In this document: one piece after another, positions 34,618-44,406 of the stretch
Layout: every line of letters starts with the position of its first letter
Numbering within the stretch: position 1 is the first letter of the stretch
Assembly: GCA_029210175.1 (NCBI GenBank)
Contig: JARGPL010000001.1
Span: 1-64,000 of the forward strand
Length of the DNA: 64,000 nucleotides
Direction of reading: 5' to 3'
Source of the DNA: Minwuia sp.
GTDB lineage: Bacteria > Pseudomonadota > Alphaproteobacteria > Minwuiales > Minwuiaceae
Translations under genes and position numbers: made by a program
The notes under the pieces: model-generated
The model's input: only the letters and a program-made list of their open reading frames with translations
What the model was told of the DNA's origin: nothing
The model's database searches: none

Positions 34618-35465
34618 GCACATCCCCCACCGCCGTCGTCAACGAAAGGATCCAGCCTGCACTGCCGCCGCCACTTGTCGCGCGTCGCTGGTCCGGCACC
34701 CGAACGGTTGGCTGGATCGCCCTGGCGGCGATGCTGGGTCTGCTGGGCGGCCTGTCGCTCTATCTGATCCTGTCGTGGGACCTGGAGCTGATCACCAAAT
34801 ATGGCCCGAAGTACTGGCAGGGCCTGCAGATCACGCTGGGGCTGGTGGCCACGTCCATCGTCTTTGGCGCGGCCATGTCACTGCCCGTCGCCATGGCGCG
34901 GCTGTCACCGAACCGCGCTGTGGGTGCGCTGGCCTATGGCTATGTCTATCTGTTCAGGGGCACACCCCTGCTGGCGCAGGTTTTCCTGGTCTATTATGGT
35001 GCCGGGGAATTCCGCCCGGAATTGCAGTCAGTGGGCCTGTGGGGGTTCTTTCGCGACCCCTGGAACTGTGCTGTCTTTGCCTTTGCCCTGAACACTGCCG
35101 CCTATCAGGCCGAGATCCTGCGCGGGGCCATCCAGTCCGTCGCCAAGGGACAGTGGGAAGCCGCCGAGGCACTGGGCCTGACCCGGCTGCAGGCGTTCCG
35201 CAAGATCATCCTGCCCCAGGCACTGATCGTCGCGCTGCGCCCCTATGGCAATGAAATCATCCTGATGCTGAAGGGATCGGCCATCGTCGCCATCATCACG
35301 GTGCTGGATCTGATGGGGGAGACGCGGCGCGCCTATTCCCGCAGCTTCGATTTCCAGACCTATCTCTGGGCTGCCGTGATCTACCTGTTGATGGTGGAGA
35401 CCATCCGCAACATCTGGGAACGCCTGGAAAAGCACCTGACGCGGCACCTGCGCCGCGACGGCTGA
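34614..35465 (+). CDS. Amino-acid ABC transporter permease (HisM-like)
   Basis: A 283-residue inner-membrane protein with the EAA loop AIQSVAKGQWEAAEALGLTR and a longer N-terminal tail than HisQ-like partners. It completes the permease pair. No ATP-binding subunit (HisP-like) follows: the next gene is on the other strand. The ATPase must be encoded elsewhere. Confidence 0.92.
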   Translation: MSTSPTAVVNERIQPALPPPLVARRWSGTRTVGWIALAAMLGLLGGLSLYLILSWDLELITKYGPKYWQGLQITLGLVATSIVFGAAMSLPVAMARLSPNRAVGALAYGYVYLFRGTPLLAQVFLVYYGAGEFRPELQSVGLWGFFRDPWNCAVFAFALNTAAYQAEILRGAIQSVAKGQWEAAEALGLTRLQAFRKIILPQALIVALRPYGNEIILMLKGSAIVAIITVLDLMGETRRAYSRSFDFQTYLWAAVIYLLMVETIRNIWERLEKHLTRHLRRDG

Positions 35466-35478
35466 GGATCATCGGATT

Positions 35479-36165
35479 TCACCGGGCGTCATGAAAGATC
35501 ACGCCCAGCGTCTGGCGATGCCCATGGCTGACCGTTGAAACACCGTGCCGCATGGTGACCCGGAAGTGCCCGCGCTTGCCCGCGACGGGGCGTTGATTGA
35601 CCGCAAACAGCAATGCGTCCCCTTCAGCCAGCGTGATCGCCTCCGCCCGGGACTGCATGCGCGGGCGGGCTTCCGTCAGGACAAATGCGCCGCCGTCGTA
35701 GGCATCCGCAGGGCTGAGCATCACCACCATCTGGATGGGAAAATGCATCTCGCCATAGAGATCCTGGTGCAGGCGATTGTAGTCGCCGGTGCCATAGTCC
35801 AGCAGCAGCGGCGTCGGCCTGAGCTGCCCCGCGGCATGGCACGCCGCCAGATAGGAGGCATGGTCGTCAGGGAACCGGTCATCCTTGCCCATGTGGGCCA
35901 TCCACTGGTTGGCGAGCGTGGCCAGTTCCGGATAGATCAGGGTCCGCACCTCAGCCACCAGATCGGGCAGGGGATAGGCGAAGTACTTGTAGGACCCGGC
36001 CCCGTATCCGTGGCGTTGCATGATCACGTGGCTGCGGAACCCCGTGTCGGCGGCAAACAGGGGGCGCAGGCTGGCGGTTTCATGCCGGTCCAGCAGGCCG
36101 GGTATCCGGGCGAAACCCTGTGCATCCAGGTCGGTCCGCACATTGTTCCAGTCCGGCGCCTTCAT
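35479..36165 (-). CDS. 2-oxoglutarate/Fe(II)-dependent oxygenase family protein
   Basis: A 228-residue protein of the double-stranded beta-helix fold. The iron site is HQDLYG (His-x-Asp) with the distal His in TMRHGVSTVSHG; an Arg for 2-oxoglutarate follows in the last strands (HRQTLGVIFHDA). It resembles the Oxygenase-NA family of uncharacterised proteins. The start overlaps the stop of the EamA transporter gene (ATGA), so they are expressed together; the oxygenase may modify the compound the carrier moves. That link is inference. Confidence 0.78.
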   Translation of the reverse strand: MKAPDWNNVRTDLDAQGFARIPGLLDRHETASLRPLFAADTGFRSHVIMQRHGYGAGSYKYFAYPLPDLVAEVRTLIYPELATLANQWMAHMGKDDRFPDDHASYLAACHAAGQLRPTPLLLDYGTGDYNRLHQDLYGEMHFPIQMVVMLSPADAYDGGAFVLTEARPRMQSRAEAITLAEGDALLFAVNQRPVAGKRGHFRVTMRHGVSTVSHGHRQTLGVIFHDAR

Positions 36166-37055
36166 GTGCGGTGAAACCTGTCGAGCACCCGGCCATCGAC
36201 GCACAGCAGGCCAAGGAAGATCAGCGCGAACCCGGCGAGCATGGAAAGGGTGAATGCCTCCCCCAGAAAGATCACGCCAAGACCCATGGCGCTGGGCGGG
36301 ATCATGACCGTGACCAGCAGCAGGTTCGTGGCCCCGGCAGTGGCGAGGATGCGGAAATAGAGAATATAGGCCAGTCCGGTGCAGGCGATGCCGAGGGTCA
36401 GCCAGACGACGATGACACCAAGCCCGGGCAGGGCTGCCGGCACCCCTTCCACCAGCAGCGCCACCGGCAGCATGATCAGGGTCGACATGGTCAGCATTCC
36501 GGCCCCGGCAACGGTCGGCGCGAAACGTTTCAGCCGCCGCCCGAAGACCCCGGCAAAGGCATAGGATATGGCGGCGCCCAGGATGGCGATCTGTCCGATC
36601 AACGTGCCGTCCAGCCCGCCGAAGGCATCCGGCCCGACAAGCACGGCGACCCCCGCAACCCCCAGCACGACCCCGGCAGTGCGGGCAGGTGTTGCCTTTT
36701 CATCGCGGGTCAGCAGATGCGCAACGATGACGCCGAAGATAGGGGTGGTGGCGTTCAGCACGGATGCCAGGCCGCCAGTGATCCAGACCTGACCCCAGAA
36801 GATCAGGGTGAAGGGGATGGCATTGTTCAACAGACCCATGACGGCCAGATCGCGCAGGTCGGTCAGGCTGCGGGGCAACGGCGCGCCGGAGACCAGCACC
36901 ACGCCCCACAATGTCAGCGCCCCGAAGAATACCCGCCCCAGCACAAGTGTGAGAGGCCCCAGTTCGGTCAGCGCGATCTCGACGAAGAAGAAGGTCCCGC
37001 CCCAGAGCAGGGACAGCGCCAGCATCATCGTCCATTCGGCGGCGCCCATGCGCAT
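36162..37055 (-). CDS. EamA/DMT family transporter
   Basis: A 297-residue inner-membrane protein with ten predicted helices in two repeats (LALSLLWGGTFFFVEIAL at the start of the first). Members export amino acids, metabolites or drugs. ATG 37055 or 37049 are both possible; longer starts add a non-membrane tail. It overlaps the oxygenase gene by four bases. Confidence 0.88.
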   Translation of the reverse strand: MRMGAAEWTMMLALSLLWGGTFFFVEIALTELGPLTLVLGRVFFGALTLWGVVLVSGAPLPRSLTDLRDLAVMGLLNNAIPFTLIFWGQVWITGGLASVLNATTPIFGVIVAHLLTRDEKATPARTAGVVLGVAGVAVLVGPDAFGGLDGTLIGQIAILGAAISYAFAGVFGRRLKRFAPTVAGAGMLTMSTLIMLPVALLVEGVPAALPGLGVIVVWLTLGIACTGLAYILYFRILATAGATNLLLVTVMIPPSAMGLGVIFLGEAFTLSMLAGFALIFLGLLCVDGRVLDRFHRT

Positions 37056-37244
37056 GATCGGGTTTCCTTCCTGAGGCAGGGTGTCGTGTCTCTGCATATC
37101 CTGGAGCAACGGCCTTGCATCGTCGTCCCGCTGCTTGTTGTCAAAGGCTGATTTCGACCTGACCTTGCGGGTGAACGCACGAGATACTTGCGTTCCCTGT
37201 CCGGTCCCGGCATGGCTGCGCCATCCAGCATGCAGGAGGCTATG

Positions 37245-38699
37245 ATGCGCGAGATCGGTCAGTTCATCGACGGTACGGCGGTTCGGGGCGGCGGCACGAC
37301 GCCCTTTGACACGATCGATCCCGCAACCGGCGAGACCCTTGCCGCCGTGACACCAGCCATTGCGGCGGATGTTGACCGCGCCGTGGCTGCGGCCGCCCGC
37401 GCGCAGCAGGAATGGCAGGCCATGGATGGCGCGGCGCGGGCGGAGGTTCTGAACCGCATTGCCGACGCCCTGTCAGACCGGCGCATGGAACTGGCAGAGC
37501 TGGAAGTGGCTGATACCGGCAAGCCGATCTCCGAAGCCCCGGAAGCGGACATCGACAGCGCCGTCGACTGTTTCCGCTTCTTTGCCGGGGTCGCCCGCAG
37601 CATCCGGGGCGAGAGCATCGACCTGCCCGGCAGCCTGGTCTACACCCGCCGCGAACCCTGGGGGGTCTGCGCCGGGATCGGGGCCTGGAACTACCCGATC
37701 CAGATCGCCAGCTGGAAGGCGGCACCGGCGCTGGCCTGCGGCAATGCCATGGTCTTCAAACCCAGTGAAGTGACGCCCCTGACCGCAATGGAACTGGCCG
37801 GGATCATCCATGAAGCGGGTGTGCCAAAGGGCCTCTACAATCTGGTCAACGGCGCCGGGGACGTTGGCGCGATGCTGTCGACCCACCCGGGCATTGCAAA
37901 GGTTTCCGTCACCGGATCGGTCGCCACGGGCAAGCGGGTGATGGCTGGCGCGGCGGACACCCTGAAGGCGGTCACCATGGAACTGGGGGGCAAGTCCCCG
38001 CTGATCGTCTTCGCTGATGCGAACCTGGATGACGCGGTTTCAGCGGCAATGCTGGCGAACTTCTACACCCAGGGCGAGATCTGCACCAACGGCACCCGTG
38101 TCTTCGTGCACCGCAGCATCCGTGACGCGTTCCTGGAACAGCTGGTGCGGCGGACCGAAGCCATGATCGTCGGAGATCCAAAGGATCCGGCGACGCACGT
38201 CGGGGCAATGATCTCTGCGGCCCATCTGGACAAGGTCATGGACTATGTGGCGAAGGGAAAGGCTGCCGGTGCGACCGTGCTGACGGGTGGGGAGCGACTG
38301 ACCGGTGGACTGTTTGACCGGGGCGCCTTCATGCGCCCGACGATCTTCGCCGATGTCAGCGATGACATGCTGATCGCCAGGGACGAAATCTTCGGCCCCG
38401 TCATGTCCGTGTTCGATTTCGATGACGAGGATGAGGTCGTGGCCCGCGCCAATGCAACCGAGTTCGGGCTGGCTGCCGGTCTGATGACCCGGGACCTGTC
38501 GCGCGCCCACAGGGTCGCGGCGGCGCTGCAGGCAGGCACCGTCTGGGTGAATACCTATAACCTGACGCCGATCGAGATGCCGTTTGGTGGTGTGAAGCAA
38601 TCAGGTCTGGGTCGGGAGAACGGCCATGCCGCTGTCGATTTCTACACCCGCAGCAAGAGCGTCTACGTCGGTCTCGGCCCTGTCGAAGCGCCCTATTGA
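37245..38699 (+). CDS. betB: Betaine aldehyde dehydrogenase
   Basis: A 484-residue NAD(P)-dependent aldehyde dehydrogenase. The catalytic Cys lies in QGEICTNGTRVFV, the general base in MELGGKSPLIVF, and the N-terminal and C-terminal ends (GQFIDG..., SVYVGLG) are those of BetB, which oxidises betaine aldehyde to glycine betaine. AGGAGG at 37234-37239 selects the second of two ATGs (37245). No betA or betI is adjacent, but a choline-binding protein gene lies at 45177-46130. Confidence 0.9.
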   Translation: MREIGQFIDGTAVRGGGTTPFDTIDPATGETLAAVTPAIAADVDRAVAAAARAQQEWQAMDGAARAEVLNRIADALSDRRMELAELEVADTGKPISEAPEADIDSAVDCFRFFAGVARSIRGESIDLPGSLVYTRREPWGVCAGIGAWNYPIQIASWKAAPALACGNAMVFKPSEVTPLTAMELAGIIHEAGVPKGLYNLVNGAGDVGAMLSTHPGIAKVSVTGSVATGKRVMAGAADTLKAVTMELGGKSPLIVFADANLDDAVSAAMLANFYTQGEICTNGTRVFVHRSIRDAFLEQLVRRTEAMIVGDPKDPATHVGAMISAAHLDKVMDYVAKGKAAGATVLTGGERLTGGLFDRGAFMRPTIFADVSDDMLIARDEIFGPVMSVFDFDDEDEVVARANATEFGLAAGLMTRDLSRAHRVAAALQAGTVWVNTYNLTPIEMPFGGVKQSGLGRENGHAAVDFYTRSKSVYVGLGPVEAPY

Positions 38700-38718
38700 A
38701 TCATTCGCCCGACGCCGG

Positions 38719-41412
38719 TCACTGTTGCCCGGTGAGGCGGAACAGGGCTTCCTGATAGGATGCGATCTGTCTTTGCAGATAGGCTGAAGGCTGCGCCAGT
38801 GCGGCTTCCTGGCGGCGTTTTGCCAGAGGATCCTTTTCCTCGGCCCGCAGGAAATCAAAGGCCTTTTCAACCTGCTGCATGGTGAAGCCCATGTGATCGC
38901 GGGCTTCCTCGATCTTTTCGCGATTGGAGAAGTCGATGAAACCGAAGCCAAGGGCGAAGAAGCTCTTGTCTTCCTTCACGTCCTTGCCGAATACCGATCC
39001 TTCGCGCAGTCCAAGACCGGGCAGGGCGTCGAACCCGTCCGGTCCGCCGCCAACCTTGATCTCGTTGTCGCCGCGCGCTGTGATCCGCAGATATTCGAAA
39101 TCACCGTCCTTCTTCACTTCCGCAACGCCATCCTGACCCAGCACGCGGTTCATCTGGAACGCGACCCAGCGAATGGAATCGTCGGCTTCGATCTCGATCT
39201 GTCGCGTCGGCCCGTCGCCCACGGCGAGGGAGAACGACATGCCGGGTCGTACGGCACTGTTGGATGTCACGGTCAGGGATCCCAGGTCACCGATATCGCC
39301 ATGGCCGAGGCCAAGCTTGGTCAGCACTGAATCGCCGCTGTCATCAACCACGATACCGTTCAGGGCGGCATGACCGTTGATCCCGCTCATGGTCGTCACC
39401 GACTGCGGCGCGCCATTGGCGTCAAGCCGCGCCAGAAACCCATCCTGCGATCCGAAGAGACTGTTGCCCTGCAGATCGCCCCTGGTCTCACCCACCACGA
39501 AAATCTCGCCATTCGACAGGGCCAGACCATTGGCCTGATCGCTGCCCGCGCTGCCGATATAGGCACCGAAGTCCATGGCCCCGGTGCCACCGTCGAAGCG
39601 CGCGACAAAGGCGTCGTTGCTGCCGGAATGGGTCAGGCGACCATCAACCCCGGCACCGGTGAAGGTTGCATCGGTGGTCGTGCCCGCGATGAAGATCCGG
39701 CCTGTGTCATCAACCTCGATCGCGGCCGCGCGGGTGGTCTCGCCAGCACCGCCGATGGCGGTATCCAGCACCGGGCCGGAAGTCAGGTCATCGATATCGA
39801 AGGTCTTCAGGAACCCCTGGCTGTCATCCTGGCCAGCGACATAGACGACGCCATCCTTCACGGTCACGGCGGTGGCAATCTCGTTGCCGGCATCGCCGAA
39901 CTGGATCTGGTCCAGCAGACTGCCTGAACTGGCCGACAAACGCGACACGTAGGCATCCTGGCCACCGCTGTGGGACTGGCCGCTGAGCGCGCCAGACGTC
40001 GCACCGACCACGATGACGTCACCGGAAACATCGTCGAAGGCGACCGAAAAGGCGGAATCGGCTGCTGCCGGGCCGGTATTGCGGGTCCAGACGGCTTCAC
40101 CATCGGCATCGTAGAGGGTGACGAAGCTGTTGATGCCGTTATCGGGGGAGCTTTCGGTCAGGGGGGCATCGGTCTTGCCGGAGATGGCGATGGAGCCATC
40201 GGCGGCAACGGCCAGGCCCAGGCCTTCCGCCGAACCGGATGCGCCAACCAGCCGTCGCCAGACCTCGTTGCCAGCCGCGTCGTGCCGGGTCAGGAATACA
40301 TCCTGTTCCCCGCCGACCACCTGGCCACCGATGTCGCCGGTCGTCGTGCCGAGGGTATAGACCTCTCCATTGGGGCCACGCGCGCTGGCAAAGGCTTCGG
40401 ACACGCCGTCCCTGGCTTCCTGCTTTACGTCGAAATCCTGGGTCGGCACAGTGTCGATATCGGTGAACTTGCGCAGCGACGCCTTGGCGAACTCGTCATT
40501 GCCCGATGTGCCGCTGACGTAGATGGCAGGGTCCGAATCCACCGGTGAAAGAGACACGGTTTCCAGGATGGAGCGTTCGATCTTCAGTCCGACCCGCCCA
40601 TCGTCATCGCGATTGGTACGGAACCGGGTGGTGACCTCCGCCGCCTCCAGCTTCTCGTTCACGTGGCTGACGATGTTGGCGACGGTCTTCTCCGTCGCGC
40701 CCATGTCCGCCAGGTCGATGGCGATATCGACGCTCGTGTTGTCGTTCTTGACGATATTGATGTCGAACTTCGTCTGGCTATCCAGCCCCGGCACCACATC
40801 CTCGGTGGTGGAAAACTGCAGCCGTCCCTCATAGACCGAACGGCTGCGGGGAATGCGGGCATCCGTCTCCACCTTGGTACTCAGCGGTCCGTGCAGCATG
40901 TTCACGCCGTCGAAGGTATTGTCGCTCAGGAAATCCTTCACTTCGGACTGATAGCGGCTGAACTGCGCGTCCAGCTGCGGCATCAGGCGTTCCGAGCGAC
41001 TGTCGTTCAGGGCGAAGTTCGCCAGTTCCTGCATCTTCTTCAGGCCCTTCCAGAGCCTGAACAGGTTCTCGCTGGTATCGTTGCCACCGCTTGTCAGAAC
41101 ATCGGGGTCATTGCGGCTGAACAGCGGTGACCGTGCCAGTTGCTCCCCCAGGCCGTCCGGCAGGGTGAGGGAAGCGGGTGAACGGTCCCATGGTGCGATG
41201 ACGTCAGGCCCGAAGGCACTGCCCGTGGACTGTCGCGGTGCGGTGAACTTGGAAACCTGACCCTCGGCGATCTTTGCATTCATGGCACTGGCAAGCAGAT
41301 CCGAGCTGATGTTCACCAGCGTGATCGTTCGCGTTCCATTGTTGTTGCCAAAGATGCCGACCATTGGGGCGTGCCAGATGTTGAGTTGTGGAGACAGACT
41401 TCCACCGGGCAT
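38719..41412 (-). CDS. SBBP beta-propeller repeat protein with flagellin-like flanks (FlaEY-like)
   Basis: An 897-residue protein without a Sec signal. Residues about 345-680 are four to five SBBP-type blades with recurring GGQDAYVSRL / GSNDAFVARF / GSQDGFLARL and VYVAG / IFIAG / IFVVG strands, predicting a beta-propeller. The N-terminal part (about 1-330) has helical flagellin-like features (ISSDLLASAMNAK, SRYQSEVKDFLSDNTFDGVN) and the C-terminal part (690-897) is again partly helical, ending YLQRQIASYQEALFRL. Proteins of this type are annotated in alphaproteobacteria as flagellar regulatory protein FlaEY; I recall this only as a name. No other flagellar gene is in the window. It may be secreted through the flagellar export route. 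Confidence 0.65.
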   Translation of the reverse strand: MPGGSLSPQLNIWHAPMVGIFGNNNGTRTITLVNISSDLLASAMNAKIAEGQVSKFTAPRQSTGSAFGPDVIAPWDRSPASLTLPDGLGEQLARSPLFSRNDPDVLTSGGNDTSENLFRLWKGLKKMQELANFALNDSRSERLMPQLDAQFSRYQSEVKDFLSDNTFDGVNMLHGPLSTKVETDARIPRSRSVYEGRLQFSTTEDVVPGLDSQTKFDINIVKNDNTSVDIAIDLADMGATEKTVANIVSHVNEKLEAAEVTTRFRTNRDDDGRVGLKIERSILETVSLSPVDSDPAIYVSGTSGNDEFAKASLRKFTDIDTVPTQDFDVKQEARDGVSEAFASARGPNGEVYTLGTTTGDIGGQVVGGEQDVFLTRHDAAGNEVWRRLVGASGSAEGLGLAVAADGSIAISGKTDAPLTESSPDNGINSFVTLYDADGEAVWTRNTGPAAADSAFSVAFDDVSGDVIVVGATSGALSGQSHSGGQDAYVSRLSASSGSLLDQIQFGDAGNEIATAVTVKDGVVYVAGQDDSQGFLKTFDIDDLTSGPVLDTAIGGAGETTRAAAIEVDDTGRIFIAGTTTDATFTGAGVDGRLTHSGSNDAFVARFDGGTGAMDFGAYIGSAGSDQANGLALSNGEIFVVGETRGDLQGNSLFGSQDGFLARLDANGAPQSVTTMSGINGHAALNGIVVDDSGDSVLTKLGLGHGDIGDLGSLTVTSNSAVRPGMSFSLAVGDGPTRQIEIEADDSIRWVAFQMNRVLGQDGVAEVKKDGDFEYLRITARGDNEIKVGGGPDGFDALPGLGLREGSVFGKDVKEDKSFFALGFGFIDFSNREKIEEARDHMGFTMQQVEKAFDFLRAEEKDPLAKRRQEAALAQPSAYLQRQIASYQEALFRLTGQQ

Positions 41413-41486
41413 TCAATCATCGGGAGATTAACAGGGCGTTAAGGTGCGGTGCGTGCGAGTCCATGGGTCGCACTGTCCGGCAGGTA

Positions 41487-42026
41487 TCAGCTCAGCTGAT
41501 CGATCTGTTCCGTGGTCAGGTTGCCGGGCACGATTGTTACCGGAATGCGCAGTGATCCCGACATCTCGCCAGCGAAAGCACGGACAAGCGGGCCGGGATC
41601 GGAGGAGTCTGCAGACGCGCCAAGCACGAGGATACGCACGGATTCATCTTCCGAGATCACCCGTGAAACTTCCTCGCGCAGGCTGCCTTCGCGGATGATG
41701 AACAGCGGCATCTGACCGGTATCACGTTGCACCTGTGCCGCCAGATCGGTCATCAGGGCCTCGGCTTCCTGGCGCGCTTCTTCACGCATCAGTTCGCCGA
41801 CACCCATCCAGTGCTGAAAGTCAGGCGGTTCGGTCACGCGCAACAGCATCACTCCGCCCTCTTCCACCGAATGTGCACGGCGCGCGGCAAAGCGCAGCGC
41901 TTTCCGGCATTCCGGCGTTTCATCGACCACGACCAGGAAATGGCGCGGTTTGCGTTCCGGGGTTTCGGCGCTCATCGGTGATAGCTCGCGTGCATGGTTT
42001 TCCTGCAGGACCATTGACGATGCCAT
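41487..42026 (-). CDS. Universal stress protein family
   Basis: A 179-residue protein with a Rossmann-like USP fold: FLVVVDETPECRKALRFAARRA at the start and ILVLGASADSSDPGPL near the nucleotide-binding loop, ending IPVTIVPG. The G-2x-G-9x-G(S/T) ATP loop is imperfect, so ATP binding is uncertain. The N-terminus could also start at 41975 (MSAETPERK). It lies between the SBBP protein and DUF2333 genes. Confidence 0.88.
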   Translation of the reverse strand: MASSMVLQENHARELSPMSAETPERKPRHFLVVVDETPECRKALRFAARRAHSVEEGGVMLLRVTEPPDFQHWMGVGELMREEARQEAEALMTDLAAQVQRDTGQMPLFIIREGSLREEVSRVISEDESVRILVLGASADSSDPGPLVRAFAGEMSGSLRIPVTIVPGNLTTEQIDQLS

Positions 42027-42101
42027 GATTCTTTCAGAAATCCCCCGTCAACGCCAGCCTGCCGGAGTATCGCGGTCCCACGGCATCCATGGCTTGTCAG
42101 G

Positions 42102-43109
42102 TCACTTCAGCAGGATGCTGGAGATTTCCTTCAGCTTGGTGCGTGCACGCAGCAGATGGAACCCCTGGCTGGTCAGATGATTGGGGAAGATCATGCCATC
42201 GGGCGACCCGTTCTGGACAATCAGCGGGTCCAGTTCGGCCAGGCTGCGCATGACGGCCAGCATCTCGGTCCAGGGGCGGGTCAGGTTCCGCTCCGCCAGA
42301 ATGCCATCGAAGTCGCGGCCAAGGTCGCGCAGCATCAGGTAGTAGGCGTAGCTCTTGCCCTTGACGCGGTAGAACTCATCATCGACCCGGAAATCAAACC
42401 ACCAGCCACCGCTGTAGTTGCGCACATGGTCGTCGATGGCCTGGCTCGCTGCACCCAGATCGGTGGCAAAGCGTTCGATGGTGACCTGCAGGTTGTCCAC
42501 GCGGCGGTCAAACACGGCACTGCCGGCGGCCAGGCGGGTGTTGTAGTTGCGCAGGTTGCGGATAGCGGCCCGATATTCGGATTCTGCCGGCGTCGTAGGC
42601 ATCAGCGATACGGACGGATTCCAGGACCACTTGGTGCCGGAAATGCTCAGACGACTGCGGGCTTCCTTCAGGTCCTCATCGGCTGCGGAGGACCCCCGGA
42701 CACGCCCCAGCTGATCCACCAGTTCGATGGTCAGGCGGTTCGTTGCCTCCAGCACGCCGAGCTGAAAATTGGGCATGTTGTCCAGTGCCGCCGACGGCAG
42801 GAACCACGGATCGTTCGGCGTCCACCAGTTCTCGTTCACTTCCCGGTCCAGCAGCCCGGCCACTGTCGCCACCACGTAGGATCCGCCGGATGGCAGGTCG
42901 ACGGGCTCGACGCGGTAGTCGGGGTCATCGCTGATGTTCTGGATGAGCAGGCTGCCGAGCGGGTAATAGAGCACTGCGAACAGCACGATGGCGATGCCAA
43001 GCGGCTTCCAGGTCCGCCGCACGATGGCGCGACCGGTGCCGCCGCCACTCAGTTTCGGGCGTTCTTCACCAACGATCCTGTCGGCCGGGTCGTCACCAAG
43101 CTCTCGCAT
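42102..43109 (-). CDS. DUF2333 family membrane-anchored protein
   Basis: A 335-residue protein with one N-terminal membrane helix (about 36-55) and a large periplasmic domain containing NENWWTPNDPWFLPSAALDN and a late GWWFDFRVDDEFYRVKGKSY, both typical of DUF2333. The family is widespread in alpha- and gammaproteobacteria and has no established function. It is separated from trpS by 165 bases. Confidence 0.88.
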   Translation of the reverse strand: MRELGDDPADRIVGEERPKLSGGGTGRAIVRRTWKPLGIAIVLFAVLYYPLGSLLIQNISDDPDYRVEPVDLPSGGSYVVATVAGLLDREVNENWWTPNDPWFLPSAALDNMPNFQLGVLEATNRLTIELVDQLGRVRGSSAADEDLKEARSRLSISGTKWSWNPSVSLMPTTPAESEYRAAIRNLRNYNTRLAAGSAVFDRRVDNLQVTIERFATDLGAASQAIDDHVRNYSGGWWFDFRVDDEFYRVKGKSYAYYLMLRDLGRDFDGILAERNLTRPWTEMLAVMRSLAELDPLIVQNGSPDGMIFPNHLTSQGFHLLRARTKLKEISSILLK

Positions 43110-43274
43110 GCAGTCCTACCTCTCGTCGTGGCCGGCCGGGGGTGTCACGGATTGACTGGCTGCCACCGTGAACCATCGGTGCGGGCGTATGTTCCCGCCA
43201 GTGCGGCGCCTGCACCAGGCCATTGGCGGCATCGTTGCAGATGGCCGTATCGTTGCAGATGGGGTTGGCTGGCG

Positions 43275-44276
43275 CTACCGCAAGAAGCCGACGATGTCCT
43301 TGACCTCGTTCAGGATCGGCCGCGCCATGGCCTCGGCGCGCGCCGCACCGTCGCGCAGGACGGCGTCCACATGGTCGGGTGCCGCCATCAGCCGCTGCAT
43401 CTCCGCCCCGATCGGACCCATGCGGGCAACGGCCAGGTCCGCCAGTTTCTGCTTGAAGCCGGAAAACTGCTGACCGGCGAACTCGGCCACGACGGCTTCC
43501 TTCGTGGTGTCGGACATTGCGGCATAGATGCCCATCAGATTGTCCGCCTCCGGCCGCTCCGCCAGTCCCTCCACGGTTTCGGGCAGGGGTTCGGGATCGG
43601 TCTTGGCCTTGCGGATCTTGCGGGCAATGGTGTCGGCGTCGTCCGTGACATTGATGCGCGAATTGTCCGACGGGTCGGACTTGGACATCTTCGACTTGCC
43701 GTCCCGCAGGCTCATGACCCGGGTTGCCGCGCCCAGCACCAGTGGTTCGGTGATGGGAAAGAATTCCTGCCCGAAGTCATGATTGAACTTCTGCGCGATG
43801 TCGCGACACAGCTCCAGGTGCTGGCGCTGGTCATCGCCGACCGGCACATGGGTGGCGCGATAGGTCAGGATGTCCGCCGCCATCAGGTTGGGATAGATGA
43901 ACAGCCCGACGGAGGCGTTTTCCTTGTGCTTGCCAGCCTTTTCCTTGAACTGCGTCATCCGGTTCAGCCAGCCCATGCGGGCGATGCAGTTGAATATCCA
44001 GGCCAGTTCGGCGTGGGTGCCGACCTGGCTCTGGTTGAAGACGATGGACTGTTTCGGATCGATGCCGGCGGCCAGATAAGCGGATGCAACCTCCCGCGTT
44101 GCTGCCTTCAGTTCGGCGGGGTCCTGCCAGACCGTGATCGCGTGCATGTCGACGACGCAGTAGATGCATTCGAAGTCGGCCTGCAGGGTGACGAAATTGC
44201 GGATCGCCCCCAGGTAATTGCCGAGGTGAAGGTTTCCGGTCGGCTGGACGCCGGAAAAGATGCGGCCCTTGCTCAT
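43275..44276 (-). CDS. trpS: Tryptophanyl-tRNA synthetase
   Basis: A 333-residue class I synthetase that charges tRNA-Trp. The HIGH-type motif is HLGN (17-20) and the second signature is KMSKS (196-200). Length and the N-terminus [15 protein letters not shown] are standard for bacterial TrpRS. The neighbouring 220-residue Panacea-like gene is upstream on the same strand. Confidence 0.97.
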   Translation of the reverse strand: MSKGRIFSGVQPTGNLHLGNYLGAIRNFVTLQADFECIYCVVDMHAITVWQDPAELKAATREVASAYLAAGIDPKQSIVFNQSQVGTHAELAWIFNCIARMGWLNRMTQFKEKAGKHKENASVGLFIYPNLMAADILTYRATHVPVGDDQRQHLELCRDIAQKFNHDFGQEFFPITEPLVLGAATRVMSLRDGKSKMSKSDPSDNSRINVTDDADTIARKIRKAKTDPEPLPETVEGLAERPEADNLMGIYAAMSDTTKEAVVAEFAGQQFSGFKQKLADLAVARMGPIGAEMQRLMAAPDHVDAVLRDGAARAEAMARPILNEVKDIVGFLR

Positions 44277-44406
44277 GTGCGGTCTCGTTCAATAGGGGTT
44301 TGGCAGGTCTGGACGTGCAGCCGGTGCTTTAGGCCCTGCTGCGGGGGCGGTCAACCGCACTTGACCAGCGCCAGCCCCTGTCGCCGTGACGACAGTACCC
44401 CGACGG

